In this document: positions 1 to 9,150 of the stretch, piece by piece
Layout: each line of letters opens with the position of its first letter
Position numbering within the stretch: the first letter of the stretch is position 1
Assembly (NCBI RefSeq): GCF_947496875.1
Contig: NZ_CANMEH010000002.1
Coordinates: 395,688 to 459,687 of the forward strand
Direction: 5' to 3'
DNA: 64,000 nucleotides
From: an uncultured Paracoccus sp.
GTDB taxonomy: Bacteria; Pseudomonadota; Alphaproteobacteria; Rhodobacterales; Rhodobacteraceae
The notes under the pieces: model-generated
The model's database searches: none
Seen by the model: only the letters and a program-made list of their open reading frames with translations
Told to the model about the DNA's origin: nothing
Made by a program: the position numbers and the translations under genes

Positions 1-499
1 GCCGCGCCCGGTCCTCGCCCATGCGGGCCACCACATACGGACCGATGGTGGCCGGGATCAGCCCCAGTCGCGTCTCGGTCAGGCCGAACTTCACCCCATG
101 CACGCCGATCGCCACGTCGCAGACCGCCATCATCCCCAGCCCGCCACCAAAGGCGTTGCCGTGCACCCGTCCGATCAGAGGCTTGGGCAGGGTGTTGAGC
201 GCGTTCAGCATCAGCGCCAGCTGCCGCGCCCCGGCACGCCGGGTCTCCGCGTCGGCGGTCATCTGCGCCTGCATCCAGGCGAGGTCGCCACCGGCACAGA
301 AGCTCTTGCCTTCGGCCGCCAGGATCACCGCGCGGATCGCGGGATCGCCCCCCAGCTCGGCGGCGGCGCGGGTCAGGTCGTCCAGCATCTGCGCCGACAG
401 CGCGTTGTGCTTGTCGGCGCGGGCCAGCCACAGCGTGCTGATGCCGCGCGCGTCGGTCTCGATGCGGATCGTCTGATAGCTCATGCCGGTTCCGCTCAT
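1..499 (-). CDS. liuC: Methylglutaconyl-CoA hydratase (crotonase family), 3' end outside window
   Basis: Read on the minus strand, an open frame starts at 499 and runs off the left window edge, so only about the N-terminal 166 residues are seen. The product is an enoyl-CoA hydratase/isomerase-family protein. Visible crotonase features are the D-K-H-N-A-L-S segment near residue 30, the oxyanion-hole motif CAGGDL, and the downstream GNAFGGG and LGL segments. In leucine degradation this enzyme hydrates 3-methylglutaconyl-CoA to HMG-CoA, and the next gene upstream is HMG-CoA lyase, which fits. The ATG at 499 overlaps the TGA of that gene (ATGA); an internal ATG at 484 is an alternative start. Crotonases are hard to tell apart by sequence, so the substrate is inferred from the operon. 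Confidence 0.85.
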   Translation of the reverse strand, partial: MSGTGMSYQTIRIETDARGISTLWLARADKHNALSAQMLDDLTRAAAELGGDPAIRAVILAAEGKSFCAGGDLAWMQAQMTADAETRRAGARQLALMLNALNTLPKPLIGRVHGNAFGGGLGMMAVCDVAIGVHGVKFGLTETRLGLIPATIGPYVVARMGEDRAR

Positions 500-1359
500 C
501 CCTGTCCTCTCATCCCCTGCGCCATGACGGCCGCGCGATGCAGCACGTCCATGTCCAGTCCGGTCGGCCTGCCGCGCGCGGCCAGATGCGCCGCGACCTT
601 TTCCGTGGCCACGTTGCCCGCCGCCCCGGGTGCGTAGGGGCAGCCGCCCAGCCCCCCCACTGCCGCATCGAAGATGTGCAGTCCGCGGTCCAGACTGGCG
701 TCGATGTTGTCCAGCGCGCGCCCGGCAGTGTCGTGATAATGCCCGGCCAATCGCTCGGCCGGGATCTCGTCAAGGGTCGCGGCCAGCATGGCGTCGATCG
801 CCTCGGGGGTGGCCCGCCCGATGGTGTCGCCCAGGCTGATTTCCGCGCAGCCGAGGGCAAACAGCCGCGCCGCCACCCTTGCGGCCTGGGCCGGCGGAAT
901 CCGCCCGTCGAACGGGCAGTCGGTCACGACGCTGACATAGCCGCGAACCGGAATGCCGTCGGCGGCGGCGGCCTGCAGGATCGGCACGAACCGGTCGATG
1001 CTGTCGTCGATCGAACAGTTCAGGTTGGCGCGCGAAAACCCCTCGGATGCCGAGGCGAAGACCGCGACCTCGTCGGCCCGGGCCGCCCGCGCCGCCTCGT
1101 AGCCGCGCAGGTTCGGGGTCAGCGCGGTATAGCGCACCCCCGGCACACGGCGGATCCCGGCCAGAACGTCCCCCGAATCCGCCATCTGCGGCACCCATTT
1201 CGGGCTGACGAAGCTGGCCACCTCGATGCGGCGGAACCCGGCGGCGGACAGGAGGTCGACCAGCGCGATCTTGTCTGCCGTCGGAATCAGGCGGCTTTCG
1301 TTCTGCAGCCCGTCGCGGGGCCCCATCTCAACGATCTCGACGAACGAGCGATCAGGCAT
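496..1359 (-). CDS. mvaB: Hydroxymethylglutaryl-CoA lyase
   Basis: The 287-residue product cleaves HMG-CoA to acetoacetate and acetyl-CoA, the last step of leucine degradation. It begins MPDRSFVEIVEMGPRDGLQNE; GPRDGLQNE is the start of the HMGL/DRE-TIM barrel. The family signature GGLGGCPYAPGA with the catalytic Cys is present near residue 235, and AEISLGDTIG supplies metal/substrate residues. The frame is open further upstream to 1455, but that part is arginine-rich and lies inside the GST gene, so the ATG at 1359 is chosen. This start overlaps the GST stop by 8 bases, and the gene's own stop overlaps the next start (ATGA). Length is normal for bacterial HMG-CoA lyase. Confidence 0.93.
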   Translation of the reverse strand: MPDRSFVEIVEMGPRDGLQNESRLIPTADKIALVDLLSAAGFRRIEVASFVSPKWVPQMADSGDVLAGIRRVPGVRYTALTPNLRGYEAARAARADEVAVFASASEGFSRANLNCSIDDSIDRFVPILQAAAADGIPVRGYVSVVTDCPFDGRIPPAQAARVAARLFALGCAEISLGDTIGRATPEAIDAMLAATLDEIPAERLAGHYHDTAGRALDNIDASLDRGLHIFDAAVGGLGGCPYAPGAAGNVATEKVAAHLAARGRPTGLDMDVLHRAAVMAQGMRGQG

Positions 1360-2071
1360 GGGGAAGCTCGTAGAAGTCGCGCTGGTAAAGCAGAGGTTGC
1401 CCCTCCTGCGGCAGCGCCGCCCGGAAGGCCGGACGCGCGGTGCAGCGATCGACATAGGCCTGCAGCGCGGGGGGCAGCCGCACGAAGCGGCCGGCAGTCC
1501 AGACAGACCAGCCGACGGCGCAGTCGACGCCCGAAAACCCCTGGGCCATCAACCAGTCCTGATCGGCAACGGTGCCTTCGACCAACCGCAGGGTGCGGGC
1601 CAGCCGCGCGGTTTCCAGCTTCATCACCGTCAGTGACCGGTCCGCGGGATCGCGCAGCATCAGATGGCTCTGCGTCAGGTTCGCGATGTGCTGGCCGATG
1701 GTCTCCGCAAAGTGCAGCCAGTCGAGCCACGCGAGCCGCCCGTCGCTGCCCGGTTCGCGCCACAGATGCGGACCGCGGGTCTCGCACAGATATTCGATCA
1801 TCGCCCCGGATTCGTGGATCACGCTGCCGTCGATCTGCAGCGCAGGGGCGCGTCCCACGGGGTGCACCGCTTCGTACTCGGCCCCGCGCATGTCCTTGGA
1901 GCGCAGGTCCATGACCCGCAGCGCAAAGGGCAGGTCCAGCTCGTTCAGCAGCCAGAGGATCCGCATCGACCGCGACATCGGCACATGCCACAGCACGATG
2001 TCGCCGGCCGCGCCCCGGACCGGGCCGCCCTCGGCCGGCGGGGGCGCTGCGATCGGGGTGGGATCGGTCAT
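1352..2071 (-). CDS. Glutathione S-transferase family protein
   Basis: This 239-residue cytosolic protein has an N-terminal thioredoxin-like GST domain. Seen are the VLWHVPMSRSMRILWLL segment near residue 26 with the Ser of the SR(S/M) active-site region, PVGRAPALQIDG (the cis-Pro glutathione-binding loop) and ESGAMIEYL. A helical C-terminal domain follows. About 20 extra residues rich in Pro/Ala precede the fold. The start overlaps the stop of the MCC alpha gene (ATGA), and its stop overlaps the mvaB start, so it is translationally embedded in the leucine operon. A role in leucine catabolism is not established; detoxification of a reactive enoyl-CoA or CoA-thioester intermediate is only a guess. 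Confidence 0.88.
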   Translation of the reverse strand: MTDPTPIAAPPPAEGGPVRGAAGDIVLWHVPMSRSMRILWLLNELDLPFALRVMDLRSKDMRGAEYEAVHPVGRAPALQIDGSVIHESGAMIEYLCETRGPHLWREPGSDGRLAWLDWLHFAETIGQHIANLTQSHLMLRDPADRSLTVMKLETARLARTLRLVEGTVADQDWLMAQGFSGVDCAVGWSVWTAGRFVRLPPALQAYVDRCTARPAFRAALPQEGQPLLYQRDFYELPHA

Positions 2072-3990
2072 GCGTCATCCTCCAGCCGGATCAGGGGGGC
2101 GCCCGCCTCGACCTGGGCGCCCGCTTCGGCCAGCACCTCGGCCACGGTCCCGTCGCGCGCGGCGGTCAACGTGTGCTCCATCTTCATCGCCTCCAGGATC
2201 GCGAGCCGATCGCCGGCCTGGACCTGCTGGCCGGCGACGACGAACACCGCCTTGACCAGCCCCGGCATCGGCGACAGCGTCACCCCGCCCCCCGCCGCTT
2301 CGGCCTGGCGGTCCAGCGGGTCCTGCGGGACCAGGGTCAGGCTGCGCCCCCCGAAGACGCTGACTCCGGCCGGATGGCTGACGATCCGCGACCGCCGCGG
2401 CGCGCCGTTCACCCACCAGCGGCCACCCTCATGCGCGACATCGTGGGTGGTGTCGTCGAGCGTGACGCGGGCGCGGCCCGGACCCAGAACCTCGACGACG
2501 CCCTCGCCGCCTTCCCAGGTGACGGTGCGGCGCAGGGGCGACCACAGCGTGGCTCCGCCGCGCACGTCGGGATCATGCAGGCCCGCTACGCCCAGCGTGG
2601 CCAGCGCGCGGGTCTCGGGCGACGGCTCGGCCTGATCCAGCAGGCTGTCCAGATCGCGGGCGATCAGCCCGGTGTCGACCTCCCCCCGGCGGAACCCCTC
2701 ATGCCGGGTCAGGGCGATCAGGAAGTCCAGGTTGGTCACGGTCCCCGCCACCTCAGTGTCGACCAGCGCCTGCTCCAGTGCCCGCAACGCGATGGCGCGG
2801 GTCGGCGCGTGGGTAATGATCTTGGCGATCATCGGATCGTACCAGGGGCTGATGCTGTCACCCTGCCGCACGCCGGTCTCGTTCCGCGCATTCCCGGCAA
2901 AGCGCAGATGCGCCAGCCGCCCGGTGGCCGGCAGGAAACCTGCGGGCACATCCTCGGCATACAACCGCGCCTCGAATGCGTGGCCGGTGATCCGCAGGTC
3001 CTGCTGGCGGGCGGGCAGCGGTTCGCCGCTCGCCACGCGCAGCTGCCATTCGACCAGATCGATGCCGGTGATCGCCTCGGTGACCGGGTGTTCGACCTGC
3101 AGGCGGGTGTTCATTTCCATGAACCAGAACCGGTCCGGGCGCAGCCCTTCGGACCCGTCCACGATGAACTCGATGGTGCCGGCCCCGGCATAGCCGATCG
3201 CCTCGGCGGCGCGGACCGCGGCGGCGCCCATCGCGTCGCGCATCTCCGGCGTCATGCCGGGGGCCGGGGCCTCCTCGATCACCTTCTGGTGGCGGCGCTG
3301 CAGCGAACAGTCGCGTTCGAACAGGTGCACGGCCCGCTGTCCGTCGCCGAACACCTGCACCTCGATGTGGCGCGGGGCGGTCACGTATTTCTCGATCAGC
3401 ACGGCGGGGTTGCCGAAGGCGGTCTGCGCCTCGCCGATGGCGCTGGCGAGCGCGTCGGGGAACTCCGCAGCCCGTTCGACCCGGCGCATGCCCTTGCCGC
3501 CGCCGCCCGCAACGGCCTTGATCAGCACCGGATAGCCGATCTGCGCGGCCTCGGCGGCCAGAGCCGCGGCATCCTGGTTGTCGCCGTGATAACCGGGCAC
3601 GACGGGAACGCCGGCCTCTTGCATCAGCGCCTTGGCCGCGTCCTTCAGCCCCATGGCGCGGATCGCCCGGGCCGACGGGCCGATGAACACAAGCCCCGCG
3701 GCCTCCACCGCGTCCACGAAGTCGGGGTTTTCCGACAGGAAGCCATAGCCGGGGTGGATCGCCTCGGCCCCGGCATCGAGGGCCGCCTGAATGATCACGT
3801 CGCCGCGCAGGTAGCTGTCCCTTGGGGCGGGGCCGCCGATATGCACGGCCTCGTCGGCCATCGCGACATGGCGGGCACCCCGGTCCGCGTCGGAATAGAC
3901 GGCGACCGAGGTCACGCCCATCCGCCGGCAGCTGTCGATGATGCGGCAGGCGATCTCGCCCCGATTGGCAATCAGGATCTTGCTGAACAT
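2068..3990 (-). CDS. liuD: Methylcrotonyl-CoA carboxylase, biotin-containing alpha subunit
   Basis: The 640-residue subunit carries biotin carboxylase and biotin carboxyl carrier domains. The N-terminus MFSKILIANRGEIACRI is the biotin carboxylase start. The ATP-grasp glycine loop (AGGGGKGMR, about residues 160-168), FMEMNTRLQVEHPVTE and the C-terminal biotinylation motif EAMKMEHT are all intact. With the beta subunit it carboxylates 3-methylcrotonyl-CoA. Propionyl- and geranyl-CoA carboxylase alpha subunits look alike; the assignment to methylcrotonyl-CoA rests on the neighbours (isovaleryl-CoA dehydrogenase, HMG-CoA lyase). The stop overlaps the GST start (ATGA). Confidence 0.93.
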   Translation of the reverse strand: MFSKILIANRGEIACRIIDSCRRMGVTSVAVYSDADRGARHVAMADEAVHIGGPAPRDSYLRGDVIIQAALDAGAEAIHPGYGFLSENPDFVDAVEAAGLVFIGPSARAIRAMGLKDAAKALMQEAGVPVVPGYHGDNQDAAALAAEAAQIGYPVLIKAVAGGGGKGMRRVERAAEFPDALASAIGEAQTAFGNPAVLIEKYVTAPRHIEVQVFGDGQRAVHLFERDCSLQRRHQKVIEEAPAPGMTPEMRDAMGAAAVRAAEAIGYAGAGTIEFIVDGSEGLRPDRFWFMEMNTRLQVEHPVTEAITGIDLVEWQLRVASGEPLPARQQDLRITGHAFEARLYAEDVPAGFLPATGRLAHLRFAGNARNETGVRQGDSISPWYDPMIAKIITHAPTRAIALRALEQALVDTEVAGTVTNLDFLIALTRHEGFRRGEVDTGLIARDLDSLLDQAEPSPETRALATLGVAGLHDPDVRGGATLWSPLRRTVTWEGGEGVVEVLGPGRARVTLDDTTHDVAHEGGRWWVNGAPRRSRIVSHPAGVSVFGGRSLTLVPQDPLDRQAEAAGGGVTLSPMPGLVKAVFVVAGQQVQAGDRLAILEAMKMEHTLTAARDGTVAEVLAEAGAQVEAGAPLIRLEDDA

Positions 3991-3993
3991 CGG

Positions 3994-4200
3994 TCAGTCC
4001 TCGGATGGCGCGCAGGTGTCGGGGCGGCTGGGCCCCGTACCTGATGCGGAACGTGGGGATGGTGACGACAGCGCGCGCGGCAGGGCGGGACCGGATGAGC
4101 CCGGCGAAGCGCCCCGCGGCATGGTGTTCTTGCAGGAGGCGTCCGCGCCGCTGCGTGCAGCGGCATCGGCCGGGACAGTCAGCGGGTGGGGTTCGGCCAT
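3994..4200 (-). CDS. Possible small protein between the two MCC genes (68 aa)
   Basis: A 68-codon frame exactly fills the space between the MCC subunits. Its ATG lies 8 bases after the beta-subunit stop, and its TGA is 3 bases before the alpha-subunit ATG. The predicted protein begins MAEPHPLTVP, is rich in Ser, Pro and Ala, has two Cys and no recognised domain, signal or membrane segment. A purine-rich G-A-G-C-G-G-C-G-G-G stretch precedes the ATG. The tight packing favours a real translated gene; the composition is equally what a random GC-rich frame would give, so it may only be spacer. Confidence 0.35.
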   Translation of the reverse strand: MAEPHPLTVPADAAARSGADASCKNTMPRGASPGSSGPALPRALSSPSPRSASGTGPSRPDTCAPSED

Positions 4201-4208
4201 CCCGCCGC

Positions 4209-5813
4209 TCACATGCGGAACACGCCGAAGCGTGTCGGCTCGATCGGGGCGTTCAGGCTGGCGCGCAGCGACAGCGCCAGCACGTCGCGGGTCTTGCGGG
4301 GATCTATCACCCCATCGTCCCAGAGCCGTGCCGAGGCGTAGAGCGGGTGCGACTGGCGGTCGAACATCTCGATGGTGGGGCGCTTGAACTCGGCCTCGTC
4401 CTCCGCGCTCCAACTCCCGCCCTTGCGCTCGATCCCCTCGCGCCGGACCGTCGCCAGCACGCCCGCCGCCTGCTCGCCGCCCATGACGCTGATCCGGCTG
4501 TTGGGCCAGGTCCACAGGAAGCGCGGGGAATAGGCCCGACCGGCCATGCCGTAGTTGCCGGCACCGAAACTGCCGCCGACCAGCATGGTGATCTTGGGGA
4601 CTGCGGTGGTCGCCACCGCGGTCACCATCTTGGCACCGTGGCGGGCGATGCCCTCGTTCTCGTACTTCCGTCCGACCATGAAGCCGGTGATGTTCTGCAG
4701 GAAGACGAGCGGGATGCTCCGTTGCGAGCAAAGCTCGATGAAATGCGCGCCCTTGACCGCGGCCTCGCTGAACAGCACGCCGTTGTTGGCGACGATGCCG
4801 ACCGGACATCCCTCGATGTGGGCAAACCCGGTGACCAGCGTCTCGCCGAAGCGCGGCTTGAACTCGTCGAAGCGGCTGCCGTCCACGACCCGCGCGATCA
4901 CCTCGCGAATGTCATAGGGCGTGCGCAGGTCGGCGGGAACGACGCCGAGGATCTCGTCGGGGTCATAGAGCGGGGCTTCGGGTGACTGCCAGACCACCGT
5001 CTGCGGCAGGCGGCGGTTCAGGTGGCTGACCGCCCGGCGGGCCAGCGCCAGCGCATGGGTGTCATCCTCGGCCAGGTAATCCGCCACGCCGGACAGGCGG
5101 GTGTGCACGTCGCCGCCGCCGAGATCCTCGGCGCTGACCACCTCGCCGGTGGCCGCCTTGACCAGGGGGGGGCCCGCCAGGAAGATGGTGCCCTGGTCGC
5201 GCACGATGATGGTCACGTCCGACATGGCCGGCACATAGGCGCCGCCGGCGGTGCAGCTTCCCATCACCACGGCGATCTGCGGGATGCCCTTGGCGCTCAT
5301 CTGCGCCTGGTTGTAGAAGATCCGGCCGAAATGGTCGCGGTCGGGGAACACCTCGTCCTGGTTCGGCAAGTTCGCCCCGCCCGAGTCGACGAGGTAGATG
5401 CAGGGCAGGTGGCAGGTCTCGGCGATCTCCTGCGCGCGCAGGTGCTTTTTCACCGTGATCGGGTAATAGGTGCCGCCCTTCACGGTGGCATCGTTGGCGA
5501 CGACCATCACGTCCTGGCCATGGACCCGCCCCACCCCGGCGATCACGCCGGCGCCGGGCGCGGCATTGTCGTACATGTCATGGGCCGCAGTCGCGCCGAT
5601 TTCGAGAAAGGGCGAGCCGGGGTCAAGCAGGTTTGCCACCCGTTCCCGCGGCGGCATCTTGCCGCGCCCGACATGGCGGGCCAGCGCGTCCGCCCCGCCG
5701 CCCGCGGTCGCTGCGTCCGCGGCCTGCCGGATCGTGTCCAGCATTGCCAGATGCGCCGCGCGGTTGCTGCGGAACGCGTCCGAGGCGGGGATGGCAGAGG
5801 ATTTCAGCTTCAT
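4209..5813 (-). CDS. liuB: Methylcrotonyl-CoA carboxylase, carboxyltransferase beta subunit
   Basis: The 534-residue acyl-CoA carboxyltransferase has two crotonase-like halves. The N-half contains [17 protein letters not shown] and a conserved [16 protein letters not shown] loop (here [12 protein letters not shown], about residue 205). The C-half contains NITGFMVG and [11 protein letters not shown], which form the oxyanion holes for the acyl-CoA and biotin sites. Length is typical (about 535). It pairs with the biotin-bearing subunit at 2068-3990 to form the alpha/beta methylcrotonyl-CoA carboxylase. The ATG overlaps the acyl-CoA synthetase stop (ATGA). Confidence 0.94.
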   Translation of the reverse strand: MKLKSSAIPASDAFRSNRAAHLAMLDTIRQAADAATAGGGADALARHVGRGKMPPRERVANLLDPGSPFLEIGATAAHDMYDNAAPGAGVIAGVGRVHGQDVMVVANDATVKGGTYYPITVKKHLRAQEIAETCHLPCIYLVDSGGANLPNQDEVFPDRDHFGRIFYNQAQMSAKGIPQIAVVMGSCTAGGAYVPAMSDVTIIVRDQGTIFLAGPPLVKAATGEVVSAEDLGGGDVHTRLSGVADYLAEDDTHALALARRAVSHLNRRLPQTVVWQSPEAPLYDPDEILGVVPADLRTPYDIREVIARVVDGSRFDEFKPRFGETLVTGFAHIEGCPVGIVANNGVLFSEAAVKGAHFIELCSQRSIPLVFLQNITGFMVGRKYENEGIARHGAKMVTAVATTAVPKITMLVGGSFGAGNYGMAGRAYSPRFLWTWPNSRISVMGGEQAAGVLATVRREGIERKGGSWSAEDEAEFKRPTIEMFDRQSHPLYASARLWDDGVIDPRKTRDVLALSLRASLNAPIEPTRFGVFRM

Positions 5814-7372
5814 GTCTCACCCTTGATCTCGGCAACCGCGATCTTGCGCAGCTCGCGGCGCATGACCTTGCCGGTCACCGTCATCGGCAACGTATCCAGA
5901 AAGGCGATCTCGCGCGGATAGGAATGCGCGGCGCACAGCCTGCGGGCGTGGTCCTGCAACGCGGTTGCCAGTTCGTCTGACGGCGCGAAGCCGTCGCGCA
6001 GCACCACGTACGCCTTGACCCGTTCGGTCCGCACCGGGTCCGGCTTGCCGACGACGCCGACCTGCGCGACCGCCGGATGCTTCAGCAGCACGTCCTCGAT
6101 CTCGCTGGGGCCGATCCGGTAGCCGGCGGATGTGATCACGTCATCATCGCGGCCGACGAAACGGATGTAGCCATCCTCGATCACACCCCGGTCGCCAGTC
6201 ACCAGCCAGTCGCCGCGAAACTTCGCCGCCGTGGCCTCGGGCCGGTTCCAGTAGCCCAGGAACATCGACGCCGCCCCCCTGCGGATGGCGATGTCGCCTT
6301 CTGCATCCGTCGGATGGCCGTCGGCGTCGATCACCGCCACGTCGAAGCCGGGGACCGCCTTGCCGATGCTGCCGGGGCGCGGCGGGAACATCGACGCCGC
6401 GGAGGAGGCGACCATGTTGCACTCGGTCTGCCCGTAGAATTCGTTGATCGTCAGCCCGAACGCGTCCTGCCCCCAGGCCAGGATCTCGGCGCCCAACGTC
6501 TCACCCCCTGATGCGACGCTGCGCAGGCCGGGAATGGTCGTGCCTGCGGCCTTGAGCAGCTTCAGCGCGGTCGGCGGCAGGAAGACGTTGCGCACCCCGC
6601 AGTCGCGGATCAGGTCGGCGGCACCCTCTGCCGTGAATTTCGGCATCCGCGCGGCCACGACGGGGATGCCCAGCGCCAGGGCCGGCATCGACACGTCGAA
6701 CAGCCCGCCGATCCACGCCCAGTCGGCCGGCGTCCACAGCACGTCCTCGCCCGGCCGCAGCAGGTCGTGCGACATCTCGACCCCGGGCAGGTGCCCGGTC
6801 AGCACGCGATGCGCGTGCAGCGCGCCGTTCGGGCTGCCGGTCGTTCCGGAGGTGTAGATGATGACCGCGGGATCCTCGGCCGTCGTCGCGGCCGTCGGGA
6901 ACGATCCCGCGTCCCGCAGCCCGTCCTCCTCGGGCACGATCACGCGCAGGTCGAAAGGGGCCAGCAGGGCGCGACCTTCCGGGTCGGTGATGACCGTAGT
7001 GATGCCGGCATCGCCGAGGCGCAAGCGCAGCGCCTCCTCTCCGAACAGCTTGAACAGGGGAACCGAAATCGCACCGGATTTCCAGATCGCAACATGGGCC
7101 GCGGCAGTCCACGCCGACTGGGTCCGCAGCACGCCCACGCGCTCGCCCCGCTTCGCCGCCAGGGCATGGGCCAGCCGATCGGCACGTGCGCCAAGTTCGC
7201 CATAGGTGACGGGGTGGAGCGATCCGTTATGTTCGATGATCGCCGTCCGGTCCGGCGAATGCGCCACCCAGTCGCCGCAGACCTGATCAGCCATGTTCAG
7301 CCGCGCCGGCAGGGACCAGGCGAAATCGCGCCGCAGCCGGTCGTAGTCATGATGCTGCAGCAATGGCTGCAT
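5810..7372 (-). CDS. AMP-dependent acyl-CoA synthetase in the leucine operon
   Basis: The 520-residue ANL-superfamily enzyme has the P-loop [13 protein letters not shown] (about residues 171-183), the adenylate motif NEFYGQTE, and the hinge/C-terminal motifs [12 protein letters not shown] and a final Lys region ([12 protein letters not shown]). It forms acyl-AMP and then acyl-CoA. Placed between the dehydrogenase and carboxylase genes, it may activate isovalerate or another branched acid, or acetoacetate released by HMG-CoA lyase; the sequence alone does not decide. The start lies 72 bases after the DUF1622 stop and the stop overlaps the MCC beta start, so co-transcription is very likely. Confidence 0.9.
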   Translation of the reverse strand: MQPLLQHHDYDRLRRDFAWSLPARLNMADQVCGDWVAHSPDRTAIIEHNGSLHPVTYGELGARADRLAHALAAKRGERVGVLRTQSAWTAAAHVAIWKSGAISVPLFKLFGEEALRLRLGDAGITTVITDPEGRALLAPFDLRVIVPEEDGLRDAGSFPTAATTAEDPAVIIYTSGTTGSPNGALHAHRVLTGHLPGVEMSHDLLRPGEDVLWTPADWAWIGGLFDVSMPALALGIPVVAARMPKFTAEGAADLIRDCGVRNVFLPPTALKLLKAAGTTIPGLRSVASGGETLGAEILAWGQDAFGLTINEFYGQTECNMVASSAASMFPPRPGSIGKAVPGFDVAVIDADGHPTDAEGDIAIRRGAASMFLGYWNRPEATAAKFRGDWLVTGDRGVIEDGYIRFVGRDDDVITSAGYRIGPSEIEDVLLKHPAVAQVGVVGKPDPVRTERVKAYVVLRDGFAPSDELATALQDHARRLCAAHSYPREIAFLDTLPMTVTGKVMRRELRKIAVAEIKGET

Positions 7373-7444
7373 CAGATCGCGCCCGCGCGGCCTGCGGCCG
7401 ATCCAGTTTCCTGCGTCTGCACGGCTTCCCCTCCCCCGTCTCGT

Positions 7445-7852
7445 TCAGCTGGCCAGTTCGCGTCGCACCGCCTCGAGTTCTCGCTCGAGGAAGAATGATA
7501 TCACGGAGCGGATCAGCACCAGCAGTCCCAGATAAACCAGATCCGCCATCGCCAGGCTGACCGCGGTGTGGATGATGTCGGACACGATCAGGATTTCCAG
7601 CCCCGCCAGGATATAACGCCCCAGCTCGACCCGTTCGGAATTGATCCCCTTCACCCGTTCGTCGGGGCGGCGATTGAACTCGGCCCGCAGAACCCCCAGG
7701 ATGAAGCGGAACGCGCCGACCAGCAGCACCGCGATGGCGAACAGATCTATGGCCGTCGCGGTCCACTCGATCAGTTCGACCAGGGGCTGCAGCGTGCCAT
7801 GCAGCACCCCCTTGTCGCGGACGTAGTCGAAGAAGGACGTGGCCTCCATCAC
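7445..7852 (-). CDS. DUF1622-family membrane protein
   Basis: The 135-residue protein fits the DUF1622 family. It has a hydrophobic segment near residues 33-55 (ATAIDLFAIAVLLVGAFRF) and one or two more between about 80 and 120 (YILAGLEILIVSDII and LVYLGLLVLIRSVISFF), consistent with about three membrane helices. An E-L-G-R-Y-I-L-A-G-L-E segment links them. Two adjacent Met codons (7852 and 7849) are possible starts. The function of the family is unknown. Lying between isovaleryl-CoA dehydrogenase and the acyl-CoA synthetase on the same strand, with gaps of about 100 and 70 bases, it is probably co-transcribed, but no metabolic role follows from the sequence. Confidence 0.85.
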   Translation of the reverse strand: MMEATSFFDYVRDKGVLHGTLQPLVELIEWTATAIDLFAIAVLLVGAFRFILGVLRAEFNRRPDERVKGINSERVELGRYILAGLEILIVSDIIHTAVSLAMADLVYLGLLVLIRSVISFFLERELEAVRRELAS

Positions 7853-7956
7853 GCCTCACCCGATCCTGCGCGGCCCGGTCGCGGCGGCTCGGCGCGCGGA
7901 CAGATCAGCCGCAGCGCAGCCGACCGACCCGGCCGGAATGCAGGCGAAACGACCGG

Positions 7957-9117
7957 TCACTCCGCCGCCATCAGCTCGCGCCCGATCAGCATCCGCCGGA
8001 TCTCGCTGGTGCCGGCGCCGATCTCCATCAGCTTGGCGTCACGGAACAGCCGGCTGACCGCGGAGTCGTTCAGGAAGCCGGCGCCGCCCAACGCCTGCAC
8101 GGCCTGATGCGCCTGCACCATCGCCTGTTCGCTGGCATACAGCACCGCCCCGGCGGCGTCCTGTCGCGTGACCTTGCCCGTGTCGCAGGCCTTGGCGACC
8201 TCGTAGACATAGGCCTTGGCCGTGTTCATCGCGACATACATGTCGGCGATCTTCGCCTGCATGAGCTGGAAGTTCCCGATCGGCTGGCCGAACTGCCTGC
8301 GCTCGCGCGCATAGGGCAGCACCTCGTCGAGACAGGCGGCCATGATCCCGGTGCCGATCCCGGACAGCACCAGCCGTTCATAGTCCAGCCCCGACATCAG
8401 CACCCGCACGCCCTTGCCTTCCAGGCCCAGGACGTTCTCGAACGGGAGCTCGGCGTTGTCGAAGATCAGCTCGCCCGTATTCGATCCGCGCATCCCCAGC
8501 TTGTCGAAATGCGGACCTTGGGTGAACCCCGTCGTGCCCTTTTCGACGATGAAGGCGGTGATGCCCCTGGACCCCGCCTCGGGATCGGTCTTGGCATAGA
8601 CCACCAGCACATCGGCATCGGGTCCGTTGGTGATCCAGTACTTGCTACCGTTCAGCACATAGTAGCCGTTGCGCTTTTCGGCGCGCAGCTTCATGCCCAC
8701 CACGTCCGAGCCTGCCCCCTCCTCGGACATCGCCAGCGCGCCGACATGCTCGCCCGAACAGAGACGCGGCAGGTACTTCCGCTTCTGCTCTTCGCTGCCG
8801 TTCAGCTTGAGCTGGTTCACGCACAGATTGGAATGCGCCCCGTAGCTGAGACTGATCGACGGGCTGACCCGGGCGATTTCCTCGACCGCAATCGTGTGGG
8901 CCAGATAGCCCATGCCGGTGCCGCCGAATTCCTCGGGGACGGTGATGCCCAGCAGGCCCAGATCGCCCATCTCTCGCCACAGGGCGGCGGGGAATTCGTT
9001 CGAACGATCCACCTCGGCCGCGATGGGCTTAATCCGGTCCTGCGCCCAGCGATGCACCATGTCGCGCAGGGCGTTCACATCCTCGCCCAGATCGAACTCC
9101 ATCCCTCGCGTGAACAT
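7957..9117 (-). CDS. ivd: Isovaleryl-CoA dehydrogenase
   Basis: The 386-residue acyl-CoA dehydrogenase is the first dedicated step of leucine degradation (isovaleryl-CoA to 3-methylcrotonyl-CoA, FAD-linked, electrons to ETF). Visible are SYGAHSNLCVNQL, the FAD/substrate segments MSEEGAGSDVVGM and YWITNGPDAD, and the LDYERLVLSG segment. In isovaleryl-CoA dehydrogenases the catalytic glutamate sits at that last place rather than near the C-terminus. RRQFGQPI and the C-terminal GAGTSEIRRMLIGREL are intact. The frame is open to an ATG at 9150, but a strong GGAGGGG ribosome site sits just before the ATG at 9117. The upstream ATG also lies inside the palindrome, so 9117 is chosen. Confidence 0.94.
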   Translation of the reverse strand: MFTRGMEFDLGEDVNALRDMVHRWAQDRIKPIAAEVDRSNEFPAALWREMGDLGLLGITVPEEFGGTGMGYLAHTIAVEEIARVSPSISLSYGAHSNLCVNQLKLNGSEEQKRKYLPRLCSGEHVGALAMSEEGAGSDVVGMKLRAEKRNGYYVLNGSKYWITNGPDADVLVVYAKTDPEAGSRGITAFIVEKGTTGFTQGPHFDKLGMRGSNTGELIFDNAELPFENVLGLEGKGVRVLMSGLDYERLVLSGIGTGIMAACLDEVLPYARERRQFGQPIGNFQLMQAKIADMYVAMNTAKAYVYEVAKACDTGKVTRQDAAGAVLYASEQAMVQAHQAVQALGGAGFLNDSAVSRLFRDAKLMEIGAGTSEIRRMLIGRELMAAE

Positions 9118-9135
9118 CTGCCCCTCCGCAGTTAT

Positions 9136-9149
9136 TGAACGGCCGTTCA
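9136..9149. promoter_or_regulatory. 14-bp perfect palindrome upstream of ivd (candidate operator)
   Basis: TGAACGGCCGTTCA is an uninterrupted inverted repeat, with one further matching A/T pair at 9134 and 9151. It lies 19-32 bases upstream of the chosen ivd start, within the region where a promoter would be. The form (two GAACG-type half-sites back to back) is the kind bound by TetR-family dimers. No regulator gene is next to it, so the binder is unknown. Confidence 0.5.
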
Positions 9150-9150
9150 T

